Below, one piece after another: positions 1 to 10,802 of a stretch of DNA of 64,000 nucleotides. A program made the position numbers and the translations under genes. Every line of letters begins with the position of its first letter. Within the stretch, counting starts at the first letter, position 1. The stretch comes from Madurella fahalii (lineage: Eukaryota > Ascomycota > Sordariomycetes > Sordariales): NCBI GenBank assembly GCA_029876055.1, contig CM056875.1:8519001-8583000 (forward strand), given 5' to 3'. The notes under the pieces are model-generated. The model saw only the letters and a list, made by a program, of their open reading frames with translations, made no database searches and was not told the origin of the DNA.

Positions 1-732
1 CAGGCTTTTCACCTGTAGCCTTTCAAAGCCCAGGAGCGCAAAGTTGGCCATGATCTCGCTGAAGGCTGCCCGGGCGGCGGCCTCATTTTCCTCGCTCGCG
101 ATATCAAGTCCCGTCCGGTAGCATATAACCGACTTGAAGGCGGCCACGTCGGGATCTTCAATGGCGGCCACGATGTGTCCGTCAAATTCCCGAATCCACT
201 GGTCAAAGACATCGTCAAAGGCGGCGGTGCCCGTCCGGGTCGAGGTATCGGTTGTGGTTCCTAGCTGGCGGATGATGTCGGCAGCGACCTTCTCTATGCG
301 CACAATACGCTTACACTTGCTGCGCGTATAATCATCGTGCCACGAGTAAGGATAAGCGTCGTCCTCGTCGTCCAAACCATCGTCGACAAGAATGGTCTCA
401 ATGCCAGACAGGCACTCGGCGATCCAATCCTCGAGCGACTCGAGCCGTTTCTCCTCAATGGCGGCCACGACCGACTCCCAGGTGAAGCCGCAGTTCAGAC
501 GGGTGGCCAGCTGGCGAACGCCGCGGAGGTGGGGAAGAGACGTGGTGGCTGAGTGGATGGCGTCGCCGGTTGCTTCGGTGGTGATGGCCAACAGGGGGTG
601 CTTGGCCAGAGCATCCGGCTTCAAGAGCGGGTGGGCATGATTGTCAATGATTGGGGTGCTCCGGATTGCTCGCGCGACGGCATCGACCTGCGCCGGTGTC
701 GCCGTCGCTCGCATTCCAACCCACGACGCCAT
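1..732 (-). CDS. FluG-like amidohydrolase, N-terminal part (cut by left edge)
   Basis: The frame is open from the ATG at 732 to base 1, giving 244 residues with no stop, so the gene continues off the left edge. Residues 28-36 carry an IIDNHAHPL motif whose His32 and His34 match the metal-binding pair at the start of amidohydrolase-fold domains in fungal FluG proteins. Segments near the end (VICYRTGL) also fit that family. FluG proteins usually join this amidohydrolase domain to a C-terminal glutamine-synthetase-like domain and act in signalling for asexual sporulation; that second half is outside the window, so a stand-alone amidohydrolase is possible. No intron is needed in the visible part. 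Family call is fairly firm; the developmental role is inferred from the family. Confidence 0.72.
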   Translation of the reverse strand, partial: MASWVGMRATATPAQVDAVARAIRSTPIIDNHAHPLLKPDALAKHPLLAITTEATGDAIHSATTSLPHLRGVRQLATRLNCGFTWESVVAAIEEKRLESLEDWIAECLSGIETILVDDGLDDEDDAYPYSWHDDYTRSKCKRIVRIEKVAADIIRQLGTTTDTSTRTGTAAFDDVFDQWIREFDGHIVAAIEDPDVAAFKSVICYRTGLDIASEENEAAARAAFSEIMANFALLGFERLQVKSL

Positions 733-2256
733 GCTTCTCAGCGGCAGGAGAGCTTTGCCCGGCGATCAGATGCGGGCCGAACAGAACAGAGATGAGCAGC
801 GAGCGGGTTGAGGCTGACTGAGCCTAAACGCCCAAGTGGTCCGTTGCGAGAGTGAAGACGCCAAGGCCCGATGATGTGATGGACGGTCATCGCTGACCTG
901 GCCGATCGGGACGAAATACCTACGGCTGTAACACCCTGCTGGTGCGCCGTGAAGCATGAAGGCCAAAAGACAGCTCGTTCTCGCCTATTGGTTCGCAATG
1001 CATTGTACGGACCTGGCCTGCATCCGATTCCTCAACACAGTTGGCACGCTGCCATGGCACTTCCTCTGCTTGACGGCTGCTGGAGCCATCACGGTCCATG
1101 GTCGCGGGGTTAGTGTCCCCTGTAATCGAGGCCCATGTCTGCACAGGTGGGGTTGATCTCCAGCCAAGGAGACCTGGAGATCGCTTGGCATGACACCAGT
1201 GCCTTGACTAAGATGCACCGTTTTCGATGGTGCTGCAGCGAACATTCGCGTATTCGCCCAAGTTAAACGCGCAATACGGTGCGTACACTAGTTAGCAGTA
1301 ATCACCGCAGTATCTACAATCCCACAGACGAATACAAACCGGGTTGGATTGCCTCGCCGGGCGTGCACATACTTAAAGGAACTGTACTGTACACGTATCG
1401 TTAAATGGTAGAAACTCGAAAGCGAGGGGAGGTTCCTTGAGCAAGAGAATTATGTTCTTGAAGCCGCTCATTTTATTCGACGAGTCATTTTGATCCCACA
1501 CATGTCCAGGACATTCGTCTTTGCCTTTCTTCAATGGAAACCTTCCTGCAGCTGCTCCTGCACCTGTCTCCACAGCTGCGAACCAGGGGCACGGGCGGGA
1601 TGGCTGGCTTGGCAATGCTTGTCTGGTCGCCAAGATGAAAGGCAGTGAGTGGGTGCCAGGATCGTCAACAAGGCCTACACTACGTGTAGTCGCACCAGAC
1701 GAGCTCAAAAGCCAAGCACATGGCCGTCCATCGAAAGCTTGAATCATCACGTCATGGGCTGCCCCGGCTGCCCCGGCTGCCCAAGATAATCAGACCACCA
1801 AGTGTGGGAGTAATAATGCCCCAAACGATCCGGCTGGTGTTAGATCAGACCGCGTGCACTGCCTCCACCGCAATGGCTTCATCCTAGTGCTGTCTCCAGC
1901 GATCAGCAAAGTAGTGCCTGCTTGAAGCCTACCTGGGGCTTGCCGTGCCTGTCCCGTCCGGGTCTCTTATCAATCGGTTGTCTGGTACCTGACCCCACCC
2001 GTGCACACCACCCGCCGGGTATTACGGAGAGAAGATAGACGCGCAGCACCCGCACTCAGGCGCCCTCCCGTTCCAAGTTTTCCCTTTCCCGACTGCTATC
2101 CGGGAACACAACCCCCATATCATCCAACCTGGCATTGGCCAGACGCAATTCCATACTCTCGCTCATGGTCGCCAGCTAATCGCGCTTTTTCCGAGATTCT
2201 GACCTCCTTCTTTCCTTCTTTTGCACCAACTTTGACCGCTCGTTTATCTTCCTAAC
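733..2256. other. Intergenic, 1.5 kb, divergent promoters
   Basis: No supported gene. It separates the minus-strand FluG-like gene from the plus-strand GH76 gene and should hold both promoters. A short 9-bp tandem repeat (ctgccccgg, about three copies) lies near 1757-1781. Small open frames here show no family signature and overlap each other on both strands. Confidence 0.6.
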
Positions 2257-3779
2257 ATGACTCCGTTACTGTCGCTGGCAACAGCCGCCCTACTAGGGAC
2301 TCGCGTTGTCAATGCCGCCTACAGCATCGCGACAACGGGTGAGCCGCGTTTTGGATCACGAGTCAACTCGCACTGACCGGGCTGCTAGCCGATATCAAAG
2401 AGACCGCAGCAACCATTGCTTGGGATCTCATGCAATACTACCACGGCAACGAGACAGGACAGACGCCGGGCATCCTCCCGGGCCCGCCCCCTGCGGGTGA
2501 TTACTACTGGTGGGAGGCAGGGGCTCTATGGGGGACGCTGATCGATTACTGGAAACTGACGGGCGACGATTCGTACAACGACGTGGTGATGCAGGCCATG
2601 CTCTGGCAGGTCGGGCCCGACCGAGACTTCATGCCGCCGAACGTGACGGCATCACTGGGCAACGACGACCAAGGCTTCTGGGGTATGTCGGCCATGACGG
2701 CCGCCGAGAACAACTTCCCCAACCCTCCGAAAGATCAAGCACAATGGCTAGCCCTCGCCCAGGCCGTCTTCCACACGCAGGCGGACCCCGAGCGGCACGA
2801 TGCGGCTTGCAATGGCGGGCTGAGATGGCAGATCCCATGGTCGAATAACGGGTACAACTACAAGAACAGTGAGTCATTCGGTCTCTTCCGGGCCTCGACA
2901 ACACTGACCGCGACTAGGCATCGCAAACGGTTGTTTCTTCAACCTCGGCGCGAGACTCGCTCGTTACACCGGCAACAAGACGTATGCCGACTGGGCAGAG
3001 AAGACATGGGACTGGATGAGAGGAGTCGGTTTCATGGACGACAAGTACAACATTTACGACGGCGGCCACGTCGAGCACAATTGCTCCGACATCAATCGCG
3101 CCCAATTCTCGTACAACAATGGCGTCTTCCTCTTGGGCGCCGCATACATGTACAACTACGTGAGTCTCGGCCCTCGGCCCAAGCACGGCCATCAGACTAA
3201 ACACGCACCAAACAGACCAACGGGAGCGACGTATGGAGACAGCGGCTCGAGGGCTTAGTCGACGCAACCCTCAGCTTCTTCTTCCCCGACAACATCGCCT
3301 ACGAAGTCGCCTGCGAGGAGCATATGTCGTGTACCACCGACATGCTCAGTTTCAAAGGATACCTGCACCGGTGGCTCGCGACAGCGACACGCGTCGCGCC
3401 CTTTACCGCCCCTAAAATCCTCCCGGTCCTGAAAACGTCGACCGAGGCTGCCGTCTCGACGTGCACGGGCGAGGCCAACGGGCGGACCTGCGGCTTCAAG
3501 TGGAGCACCAAGGCCTATGATGGGAGTCATGGGGTGGGGCAGCAGATGAATGTCCTCGGGGCCGTGTCGTCGTTGTTGATTGACCAGGTCCCGCCACCCG
3601 TGACGAATACCACGGGCGGGACCAGCCAGGGGGATCCGAATGCCGGTTCCGGGTCGGATAATTTCAAAGGCGAGTTCGCGCCTCCGACAACGGGGGATAA
3701 GGCGGGGGCGGCGATTATCACGGTGGTGATACTGCTTTCGGCGGTGGGAACGTTTGGGTGGATAAGCACGGGGGTATAA
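2257..3779 (+). CDS. GH76 mannan endo-1,6-alpha-mannosidase, DCW1/DFG5 type
   Basis: Four exons: 2257-2338, 2389-2868, 2918-3159, 3216-3779, all GT-AG with matching phases, giving 455 residues, the usual length for the family. Residues 1-20 form a signal peptide. The hallmark YYWWEAGALWGTLIDYW stretch is at about 66-82, and the adjacent aspartates Asp120-Asp121 (NDDQGFWG) correspond to the catalytic pair of GH76. The last 25 residues are a hydrophobic GPI-attachment-type tail preceded by a Ser/Thr/Gly-rich region. Dfg5/Dcw1 proteins are GPI-anchored on the plasma membrane and cross-link GPI-glycoproteins into the cell wall by acting on the GPI glycan core. The start was chosen because it opens the signal peptide. 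Filamentous fungi usually carry several paralogues, so I give no symbol. Confidence 0.93.
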
Positions 3780-4049
3780 TGGGATGATGTAGGTGTATTC
3801 CTGTATTTGGTGCGCTGATATCTGGTTAGGGGCCAGGTGGCATTTTGTCTTTGGCGTTTGATTTCTTTTGCCGTCGATCTTGTATTGAACTTTCTTCTCT
3901 CATGCTCATGACCACCGCCGGGTGATTGTAAGTCATTAGAAGTAGTGGCGGTGTGTGGTGGTGGTCCGTTACTAGTGGCGGCCATCTCTCGTGTCGATAT
4001 CCCGAGCATCGTATCGATAGTTCGGATTAAGGCAGCATGTCTCAACCGA

Positions 4050-4836
4050 TCACGGCCAAATGGCGCGAATCCCCTTGATGATCTTGCAATCCGCCTTGTG
4101 CCCGCCCTCGTTCCATCCCTTGACCTGACACTCCTGCCACCATCACAATTCAACCTAGCTGTCAGCTCCCACCTTCCCCGCAAAACCACATCCGACATTT
4201 ATCGAGAACCGAAGAGCAATTGGGGAAAACAATAAGACTCACCTTCCCACAATACCTCGCCTCCCCACACCCCGTACATCTCATCAGGGCCCCTCCATCC
4301 CGCCCCTCCCTCTTCCCACAACTCTCACACCCCCGATCCTCCTTTTCCTCCTCTGCTTGCTCCTCCCCTGCTTGCTCACCCCTCAACCGCCGCCCAACAG
4401 CCACCACCCTCTCCAGAGGCCCTGGGACCACCCGCACCGCCGCCTCGCGGCCCTTCTCAATCCGCACGAATCCCTGTTTCTTCCCTTCCTCGTCGGGCGG
4501 GGTCCGCCGCGCGCACCGCACCACGGCCGTGCAGCCCCGCTTCAGGCCCATGGCGGCGAGGTCGAGCGTGTCGTGCGGCGTGTCGAAGACCAGCGCGAAG
4601 GTCTGCGAGGACGCGTCGGCGCAGATGAGGGTCGGCTTGGTGAGCGTCATGTTCTGCGAGATTTGCGCGAGCAGGTACCAGTCTCTTTCCGGGTCGGGGA
4701 CCGGGTCTGGGACTGGGTCCGTGGCGGGCTGGGAATCGTCTTGGGGATTGGTAGTGGTGGTGGTGGTCAGAGGGAGGGCGGAGAAGGAGGGGAAGAGGAC
4801 GGGGGAGGTGAAATCGGGGATTGGCATTTTGAGCAA
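4050..4836 (-). CDS. MYND-type zinc finger protein
   Basis: Two exons, 4836-4243 and 4133-4050, joined by a 109 bp phase-0 intron, giving 225 residues. The C-terminal MYND finger is complete only after splicing: Cys170, Cys173, Cys187, Cys190, Cys196, Cys200, His210 and Cys214, with the aromatic positions also kept (Tyr195, Trp205). The N-terminal part has a Thr run and a repeated DPVPDPVPDP stretch and looks partly disordered; residues 50-150 may form a small fold I do not recognise. MYND fingers bind proline-rich partner peptides, often in transcriptional or chaperone complexes. The partner here is unknown. The intron lies inside the finger, so intron retention would truncate it. Confidence 0.85.
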
Positions 4837-5178
4837 TAAGAATATTTGGTATGAGAGGTCATATGTAAAGGGTTAGGTGATAAAATTTTGTTGTTTCTGT
4901 GAGGTGGGTGAGTGAGATTGGGAGGTGGAATGAGTTGTGAGACGAGACGGGACGCGGGGGTTGAGAACGACCCACTTCGATGCTTGGCAAATGAGGGCCG
5001 TTCCCGGGGTCAGGTACCAGAGTGTCGGGTCCCTGGGATTGCAAGGGAATATATGGACCATCATCCAGAATGTTGCGTTGTATTTCTTTGCTCCTGCTTG
5101 TTTGGCCCGTACCAACGGTCGAAACAGTGATGTACCTTCTCACAGCTATTTCCACCCCCGTCTGATAGCTTTGCGTAC
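4837..5178. other. Intergenic between two minus-strand genes
   Basis: Holds the promoter of the MYND-finger gene and the 3' end of the oxygenase gene. I see no gene or clear motif. Confidence 0.5.
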
Positions 5179-6233
5179 CTACTCCGACTCCGACTCCGAC
5201 TGCGACTCCGTCTCCGAAAGCTGCTCCTCGTCCATGAGATATTTGTACAGAATGTCGGTCCGCATGGTGTATTTGACCCCGGCCTTCACGTCATCCCCCG
5301 AGTGCAAGAGCCGGTGGTGCTGGAAGATGAGCACTCGTCCCGCCTTGGGATTGACATCCAGCCTCCGCTTTTCGTCATTGGAATAGAACGTCGTCGCGCC
5401 GCCAACCAACTTGGCACGCTGCCCGGCCTCGGCCTCGGCCTTGGAGTCGTTCAAGTACACATGGACCGTGAACAGAGTCCTGGTCATCCCCGACGGATCG
5501 TTGATGTCGGCGTACGACGAGTCACAATGCGCTAGCAGACCCGGTCAGCACCCACCCCAGTCTCACTCAAAGATAACCAGGGAACAAGAGAGGAGAGAAA
5601 CTCACGCCTAAAAAAGCCCCCCTTTCCATATCTCAAGAACCTCATCCGGTCATTCACCCTCAAAAACTCCCACCTCGCCCCTTCCTCCCTCCACCCGCCC
5701 CCGGTCACACCCCTCTCCTTCCCCTCCACCACCCTCAACCTCTCCTTCATCGCCTCGCCCTCCTCGCCCTCAGCCTGCAGGCACCGCTGCCAAATCCGAT
5801 CCACCACCTCCTGGCAGTCCCATACAATCCTGTCGCTGTTCCTATAATCCGGCGTGAGCACCTCGAACCCGGAGCCCACATTCACCAGCGCCGGCCCCCA
5901 CGAGTCGTCCGGCCCGTTGCGCTGCTCCCCGCCGGGCTCGCCCTGCGGGGGCACGCTGGCCTCGGCCAGCGCAATGAGGGTGGCGCACTCGCTTGGCGAG
6001 AGGACGTTGTCGAGCACGACGGCGTAGGCGCCGTCGTATTCCGGGATCGGGGTCGAGGACCAGTCGATTGGGGTTGTGATGATGGGGACGGAGTCAGGGG
6101 CCGGAGCGGTGAGGAAGGCGTCCGGGATGGGGACGGGGTTGGAGCGGTAGGTGGTTTTGATGGGTCTGTTTGGTGGGATCGAGGTGACGGGGGGCTTGCG
6201 GCGGCCGGTTTTGTTTTTGAGTGAGGCGAGCAT
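5179..6233 (-). CDS. 2-oxoglutarate/Fe(II)-dependent oxygenase, prolyl 4-hydroxylase-like
   Basis: Two exons, 6233-5606 and 5531-5179, with a 74 bp phase-1 intron, giving 326 residues. Splicing creates the FFRPHCD motif, whose His211 and Asp213 are the first two iron ligands. The distal ligand is His286 in a RLLHSGD motif, and Lys296 (VKYTMRTD) fits the residue that holds the 2-oxoglutarate carboxylate. This is the fold of prolyl 4-hydroxylase-like enzymes that hydroxylate peptides or small molecules; the substrate is not evident. No signal peptide or membrane segment, so probably cytosolic. The C-terminus is an acidic Ser/Glu repeat. The start at 6233 was preferred over an in-frame upstream ATG at 6545 because the extra residues look like non-coding translation. 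Confidence 0.88.
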
Positions 6234-6884
6234 TCCGGTGGTTTTTCTTCTTCTTTGTGTGCTTAGTTTATTTAAATTTTTCTTATTTCCCAAGATGGAT
6301 AGAGAGGTTCTAGGCTCGTGACTGAGATCAAAGTTGCCAGGAAGCAACGGTTGCATGAACGGTTGGGAAGTATGGGATAAGTCTGATACGGGTGTAAACA
6401 GCGGAGTGGCTGAGTCGGTCATGGGCGCGTCTGCCTGTGTAAGAGCGCAAACCCGGTCTTGGCGCCAGTCCCAACAGTGCTGACAGCGGGACCAACGCAA
6501 TACTGGATTCTCCGCTTCTGGATTATGGTACCTCAGTTCGGACATCAGGACAACCGAAGACGCCAGATTTGAGGCTTAGCCACGTCAAGTCAAAATGGAC
6601 AACGGCAAGGTTGCGGATTGGGAGCTTGCAACTCTCCGGCGTGTCAGTTCCAGTGGCCAGATTGACGGTTCTCGGTGAAACCACTTACACGGCTGGTGAA
6701 GTGTGGAAGCCTAGAAGGAATGCGCGTCTCTGCAGTTCTTGCGTGCAAAAACCGGCTATTCGAACCACGAAACCTGATAGGTGCTCATGATCTGATAGAG
6801 TAACGGCGATATGTACAGTGCTCGCTCAACCGACGATGCCGAGGTATCTCTCTATGCTATGACGCCCGAGTCTATCCGCCCCAT
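6234..6884. other. Intergenic, oxygenase promoter and kinase 3' flank
   Basis: No gene seen. A sequence at about 6408-6419 matches the tRNA A-box consensus, but no B-box or cloverleaf follows, so it is not called. Confidence 0.5.
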
Positions 6885-8681
6885 TTAATAGCCACACACG
6901 CGCTTGACGCCGATCCACAGTTCGAACGCCTCCAGCTTCAGGTGCACCCTCACTAGCCCCAGCCATGCAGCAAACACGCGGAGCGCGTTCGGCGGCCAGA
7001 ACAGCGACCCGCGCTGGCGGATCTCGTCGAGCTGCTCGTGGAACACAGTCCGCATGCAGTACCGCGCCAGGATGAGGAACTGTCGCACGGGCCCCTGCCG
7101 CGTCTGCAGGTTCTCGTCCAGACTCCGCGTCAGGTCGTTCGTCTTGAGGATCAGCAGGATGATGCGCGGCACCTGGCCCAGCATCTGCACCAGATCTACG
7201 AGCAGACCTTCCTGCAGCGCCCCGCTCATCGTCTTCTGCTCGCTCGGGTCCTTGGGCTTCATGATGGACGAGCTCACCACGCTGAAATCCCGGCCTGTGA
7301 TGGCCGAGGCGAACAGCTGGAACTTATCCTCGCCAACGCCCGCAACTTCGCCCACGTACTTCTTCATCCGCTCCATGTCGCCGTCGATCACGGCAAGCCA
7401 CATCTTTGCGTACGAGCGCCGTAACGACTGGGGAATGTCCCGGTACAAGCCGTGATCGTACAGAATGATGTCAAAGTTGGCTCCCCGCCGTGAGTCGTTC
7501 TTGCGGATTGCAATGTTGCCTCCGTGGGGATCACAATGTAGCGGCGCACCCTCTCCAAAGATCATCTCGTTGAATATCCGGGCCAGTGTGGCAGATACCT
7601 CGTCGCGGTCGATTCCGTTCGAATCGAGATACTCAAGGTCATCGAGGCGACGGCCCGTTTCGCAGGCCATGACCAGGATACGCTTCTTGGCCCAGATGAC
7701 ATCGGGAATGACCAGCGGTAGCTCGGGGATACGAGAAAAGTAGTCCTTGGTACGAACCGAATTCGCGGCCTCGCATTGGAAATTTAGCTCTTGCGGTAGC
7801 GAGACCTCAATCTCGGACGATAGCCACTCGAGGTCGTACTCGGGAAAAAAACGCTTGAGGGTTGAGAAGGTGAAGCTGGTGAGCGACATGTCCAGCCTTG
7901 CCCATTGTTTCAAGCCCGGATGCTGGACCTTGACGGCCACCTTTTGCCCTGTCTCCTTGATTGTAGCCAAGTGCACCTGTGCGAGAGAGGCGGCGCCGAT
8001 GGGCTCGCGCGAGAACTCGGAGAAGTAATCCCATAACTCTTCTCCCGTGTCTGCCTTGAACATCTGTTCGATCGATTCAAATGAGGACACGGGGCACCTG
8101 TCTTGCAGGGGTATGAAGGTTGTCGTCCATTCCGCCGGAAGAAGGTAGTTCATTGCACTCTGCAAACATCCGGTTAGCGCTGAGCTCAATCTCTATCCTC
8201 CAAGAAAAGGACGCACTAGATGTTGTCCAAGCTTGATGAATATGCCGCCATTCTTTTCCAACACCCTTAGAGTCCTCACAGCGCATCGCTTGTGGCAAGC
8301 CTTGAGGACGAGTTCCTTCTCCTCTGCGTCTTCGATACTCTCACGCTGCTTGAGGATCGTCCTGTAGTCATTGATGCAAAGAACAAGCGCCGAGGCCACC
8401 CGCCCCGTCCTCTCGATCGCTTGATAGCCATTCTTGATGTCGTCCCCGGCTGATAGGAACAGAGCGGTCGCCGCTCCGCCGGTGGTCGCTAAGAACACTG
8501 CCGTCCGTCGCCGCGGCTTCGTTTTCGGGGCGGCGGATGACGGACCCGCTGCGCCGGCATACTGCCGTGAAATTGGTGGCCGGGAGAGGTTCGGTCTAGA
8601 AAGCTGGCTGCGACACCTGGCACATGTCCAACCCCGGTTGAGCGGCCTGGCGACGAGGGAAGTAAAAGTCGGTTTCAGCAT
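6885..8681 (-). CDS. ABC1/UbiB-family atypical kinase, mitochondrial (Mcp2/ADCK1 type)
   Basis: Two exons, 8681-8217 and 8159-6885, phase-0 intron of 57 bp, 579 residues. Family motifs in order: the KxGQ motif at Lys150-Gln153 (IKLGQHL, completed at the splice junction), an Ala-rich loop (AASLAQVH) in place of the kinase glycine loop, the VKVQHPG strand, catalytic CDPHGGN and the metal-binding YDHG. The N-terminus is Arg/Ser-rich and basic, followed by a short hydrophobic segment near 63-77, which fits mitochondrial targeting and inner-membrane anchoring. Relatives (yeast Mcp2/Cqd2, human ADCK1) affect mitochondrial lipid and coenzyme Q distribution. A telobox motif lies about 240 bp upstream. 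Confidence 0.9.
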
Positions 8682-9659
8682 CCTTCTCGGTCGAGGTAGC
8701 TCATTGGAGATCCTTGTTCGAACATTTCAGGAACGGTGTATAAATCTCGGCCTGTATGTTCGTTGAACGGCACCCGCAAAACCCCTGTCGAAATTGTAAA
8801 CCGGCATCATCGTACACAAGTAATTTTTTTTTTTTTTCTTAAGTGGTCCCGTCGCGCGTGGCGCGTCGGGAGACCCCGGGCCCCGATCGGCTCATTCAAT
8901 TAGAGTTACCATTTCGTCCGGGTTAGGGTTATGCTCTTTGCGCCTTGACGGCCGTCGTGTGTCAAATTCATGAACATGAGTGCCTCTAATGTCGTCTGCA
9001 CCATACACAAGGTTTACAGAGGATATCTTGCGATCTGTATACACTGAGTTCCGGCCATTGTGGATCACTTGCGTTGACTAGGCGTACTTTCAGATGAACG
9101 TCAGCTTCCGGCCAACTGGGCTAACACGACGAACTCACATGGGACCACTTCGACTAGATGAGACGGAATCCACAGTAGACCGCCACACCGCCACACATCT
9201 CACACCTAAATCGAGATCCCCTGAAGTTGCCGGGATGTGTCGTTCCTCCCGTTGCCGAGCCAATTTGCTCCAACCATCTTCTCTGCGCCCTCACACGTAC
9301 GGAATTGCGGAATAGGCCCCGACGTTGACGAGGCATAGGATTCACAGCTTACCAATCCAATGTAATGCATTGATTCATATTGGGCTTAGCATATCTGAGT
9401 AACCCCTTTCAACACCAACAAGTCTCTCAATAGTCCGGACCGAACCAATCATGTTCGAGGATTCCGGAAGTCGATTGGGGTCCATTAACCAGAACAGCAG
9501 TATCTTTGTGCTGATGATGACGCGGCGCTCGTTGTAGATGCAGCTCCATTAGTAACGCAACGAGTATAAGAGGTAGATGGGCTGCCGACCTGAGTATGGA
9601 ACTTCAGTCATTCACTCAGCACCAGCAGCTTGGACTACCATCCATCATCAAGCACTACG
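8682..9659. other. Intergenic, divergent promoters
   Basis: Shared upstream region of the UbiB-type kinase (minus) and the aldo-keto reductase (plus). It holds a 14-nt T run at 8824-8837 and a telobox at 8921-8931. Open frames near 9094-9345 on both strands have no family signature. Confidence 0.55.
8921..8931. promoter_or_regulatory. Telobox-like motif (GGTTAGGGTTA)
   Basis: A short double TTAGGG-type repeat, about 240 bp upstream of the UbiB-type kinase start. Similar motifs occur upstream of the VDAC and dihydroorotase genes in this window. Such elements bind Myb/TRF-like factors in several eukaryotes; function here is inferred. Confidence 0.4.
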
Positions 9660-10802
9660 ATGTCTTTCTTCACGCCAGCACCTCAGCCGGCCACCGAGCT
9701 CGGCCGATACCGGGTTCTCTCTTCTACGGCAGCAGTGAGAGTTTCACCGCTCTGCCTCGGCGGCCTCTCTATCGGCCAGGCTCTCTCCGAGAGCATGGGG
9801 TCCATGACCAAAGAAGATTCGTTCAAATTGTTAGACGCCTTCGTCGATGCGGGTGGTAACTTCATCGATACCGCAAATTCATATCAGAATGAAGAGTCAG
9901 AAACCTGGATTGGTGAATGGATGGCATCCCGCGGCAATCGAGACCGCATTGTCCTTGCCACCAAGTTCACGGAAGACTTCCAAGTGTACAAGATTGGCGC
10001 GGGGAAGACTCCCAACTACTCGGGCAACCACAAAAAGAATCTTCACATTAGCGTTCGTGAGTCCTTCAAGAAGCTGCAAACCGACTACATCGACCTCCTG
10101 TACGTCCACTGGTGGGACTACACTTCGTCGATCAAAGAGCTCATGGACTCGCTGCACGCCCTGGTCGAGCAGGGGAAGGTTCTGTACCTCGGCGCCTCCG
10201 ACTGCCCCGCCTGGGTGGTCAGCGCGGCCAACACGTACGCCGCCGAGGCGGGCAAGACGCCGTTCAGCATCTACCAAGGCCACTGGAACGTCCTGAGGCG
10301 CGATTTCGAGCGTGACATTCTTCCCATGGCCCGCACTTTCGGGATGGCCCTCGCGCCGTGGGGGGTTCTCGGCAGTGGAAAGCTGCAGAGCAAAAAGGCG
10401 CTCGAGGAACGCAAGGCAAGGGGCGAGAATCTCCGCACCTTTGCCCTCTCCAGTCCGAACCAGACCGAGGATGAAGTCAAGATGAGCGAGGCCTTGTACA
10501 AGGTTGCTCAAGAGCATGGCATCGAATCTATCACGGCAGTGGCGCTGGCGTATGTCATGGCCAAGTTTCCGAACGTGTTTCCCATCCTGGGCGGGCGCAA
10601 GGTCCAGGACATGCACGATAATATCTGCGGATTGAGTATCAAGTTGACGGACAAGCAGATCAAGCATCTGGAGAGCATCGTTCCGTTTGACATTGGGTTT
10701 CCTGGCAGTCTTATCGGGCAGGATCCGTATTTTGTTGGCAGCAGTATCGCCTTGAACCGATTCGCACATGTGGCATTTCCGACGATTCCAAAGTACGAGT
10801 AA
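9660..10802 (+). CDS. Aldo-keto reductase, aryl-alcohol dehydrogenase / norsolorinic acid reductase type
   Basis: Single exon, 380 residues. The aldo-keto reductase tetrad is visible: Asp70 and Tyr75 (FIDTANSY), Lys102 (LATKF) and His150 (LYVHWWDY). The C-terminal part contains the NADPH-binding ILGGRKVQ segment. Length and sequence fit the fungal group that includes aryl-alcohol dehydrogenases and the sterigmatocystin/aflatoxin reductases AflF/StcV. Those enzymes use NADPH to reduce aldehydes or ketones. No biosynthetic cluster surrounds it here, so a general aryl-aldehyde or detoxification role is more likely than toxin synthesis. The ATG at 9660 was chosen over one at 9630 because the family alignment begins shortly after it. 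Confidence 0.92.
   Translation: MSFFTPAPQPATELGRYRVLSSTAAVRVSPLCLGGLSIGQALSESMGSMTKEDSFKLLDAFVDAGGNFIDTANSYQNEESETWIGEWMASRGNRDRIVLATKFTEDFQVYKIGAGKTPNYSGNHKKNLHISVRESFKKLQTDYIDLLYVHWWDYTSSIKELMDSLHALVEQGKVLYLGASDCPAWVVSAANTYAAEAGKTPFSIYQGHWNVLRRDFERDILPMARTFGMALAPWGVLGSGKLQSKKALEERKARGENLRTFALSSPNQTEDEVKMSEALYKVAQEHGIESITAVALAYVMAKFPNVFPILGGRKVQDMHDNICGLSIKLTDKQIKHLESIVPFDIGFPGSLIGQDPYFVGSSIALNRFAHVAFPTIPKYE

Noticed and set aside
1373..1750. 125-residue minus-strand open frame
   Set aside because: No domain, no homology-like motif, overlapping plus-strand frame of similar quality; treated as chance.
6400..6490. tRNA-like sequence with a perfect A-box match
   Set aside because: No B-box at a suitable distance and no acceptor or T-stem pairing.
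5532..6545. Upstream ATG extending the oxygenase by about 100 residues
   Set aside because: The extension lacks coding character and family members begin near the ATG at 6233.
6740..6850. Minus-strand GGTTCGAAT box followed by a T run
   Set aside because: Looks like a Pol III B-box with terminator, but neither T-stem nor acceptor stem pairs.
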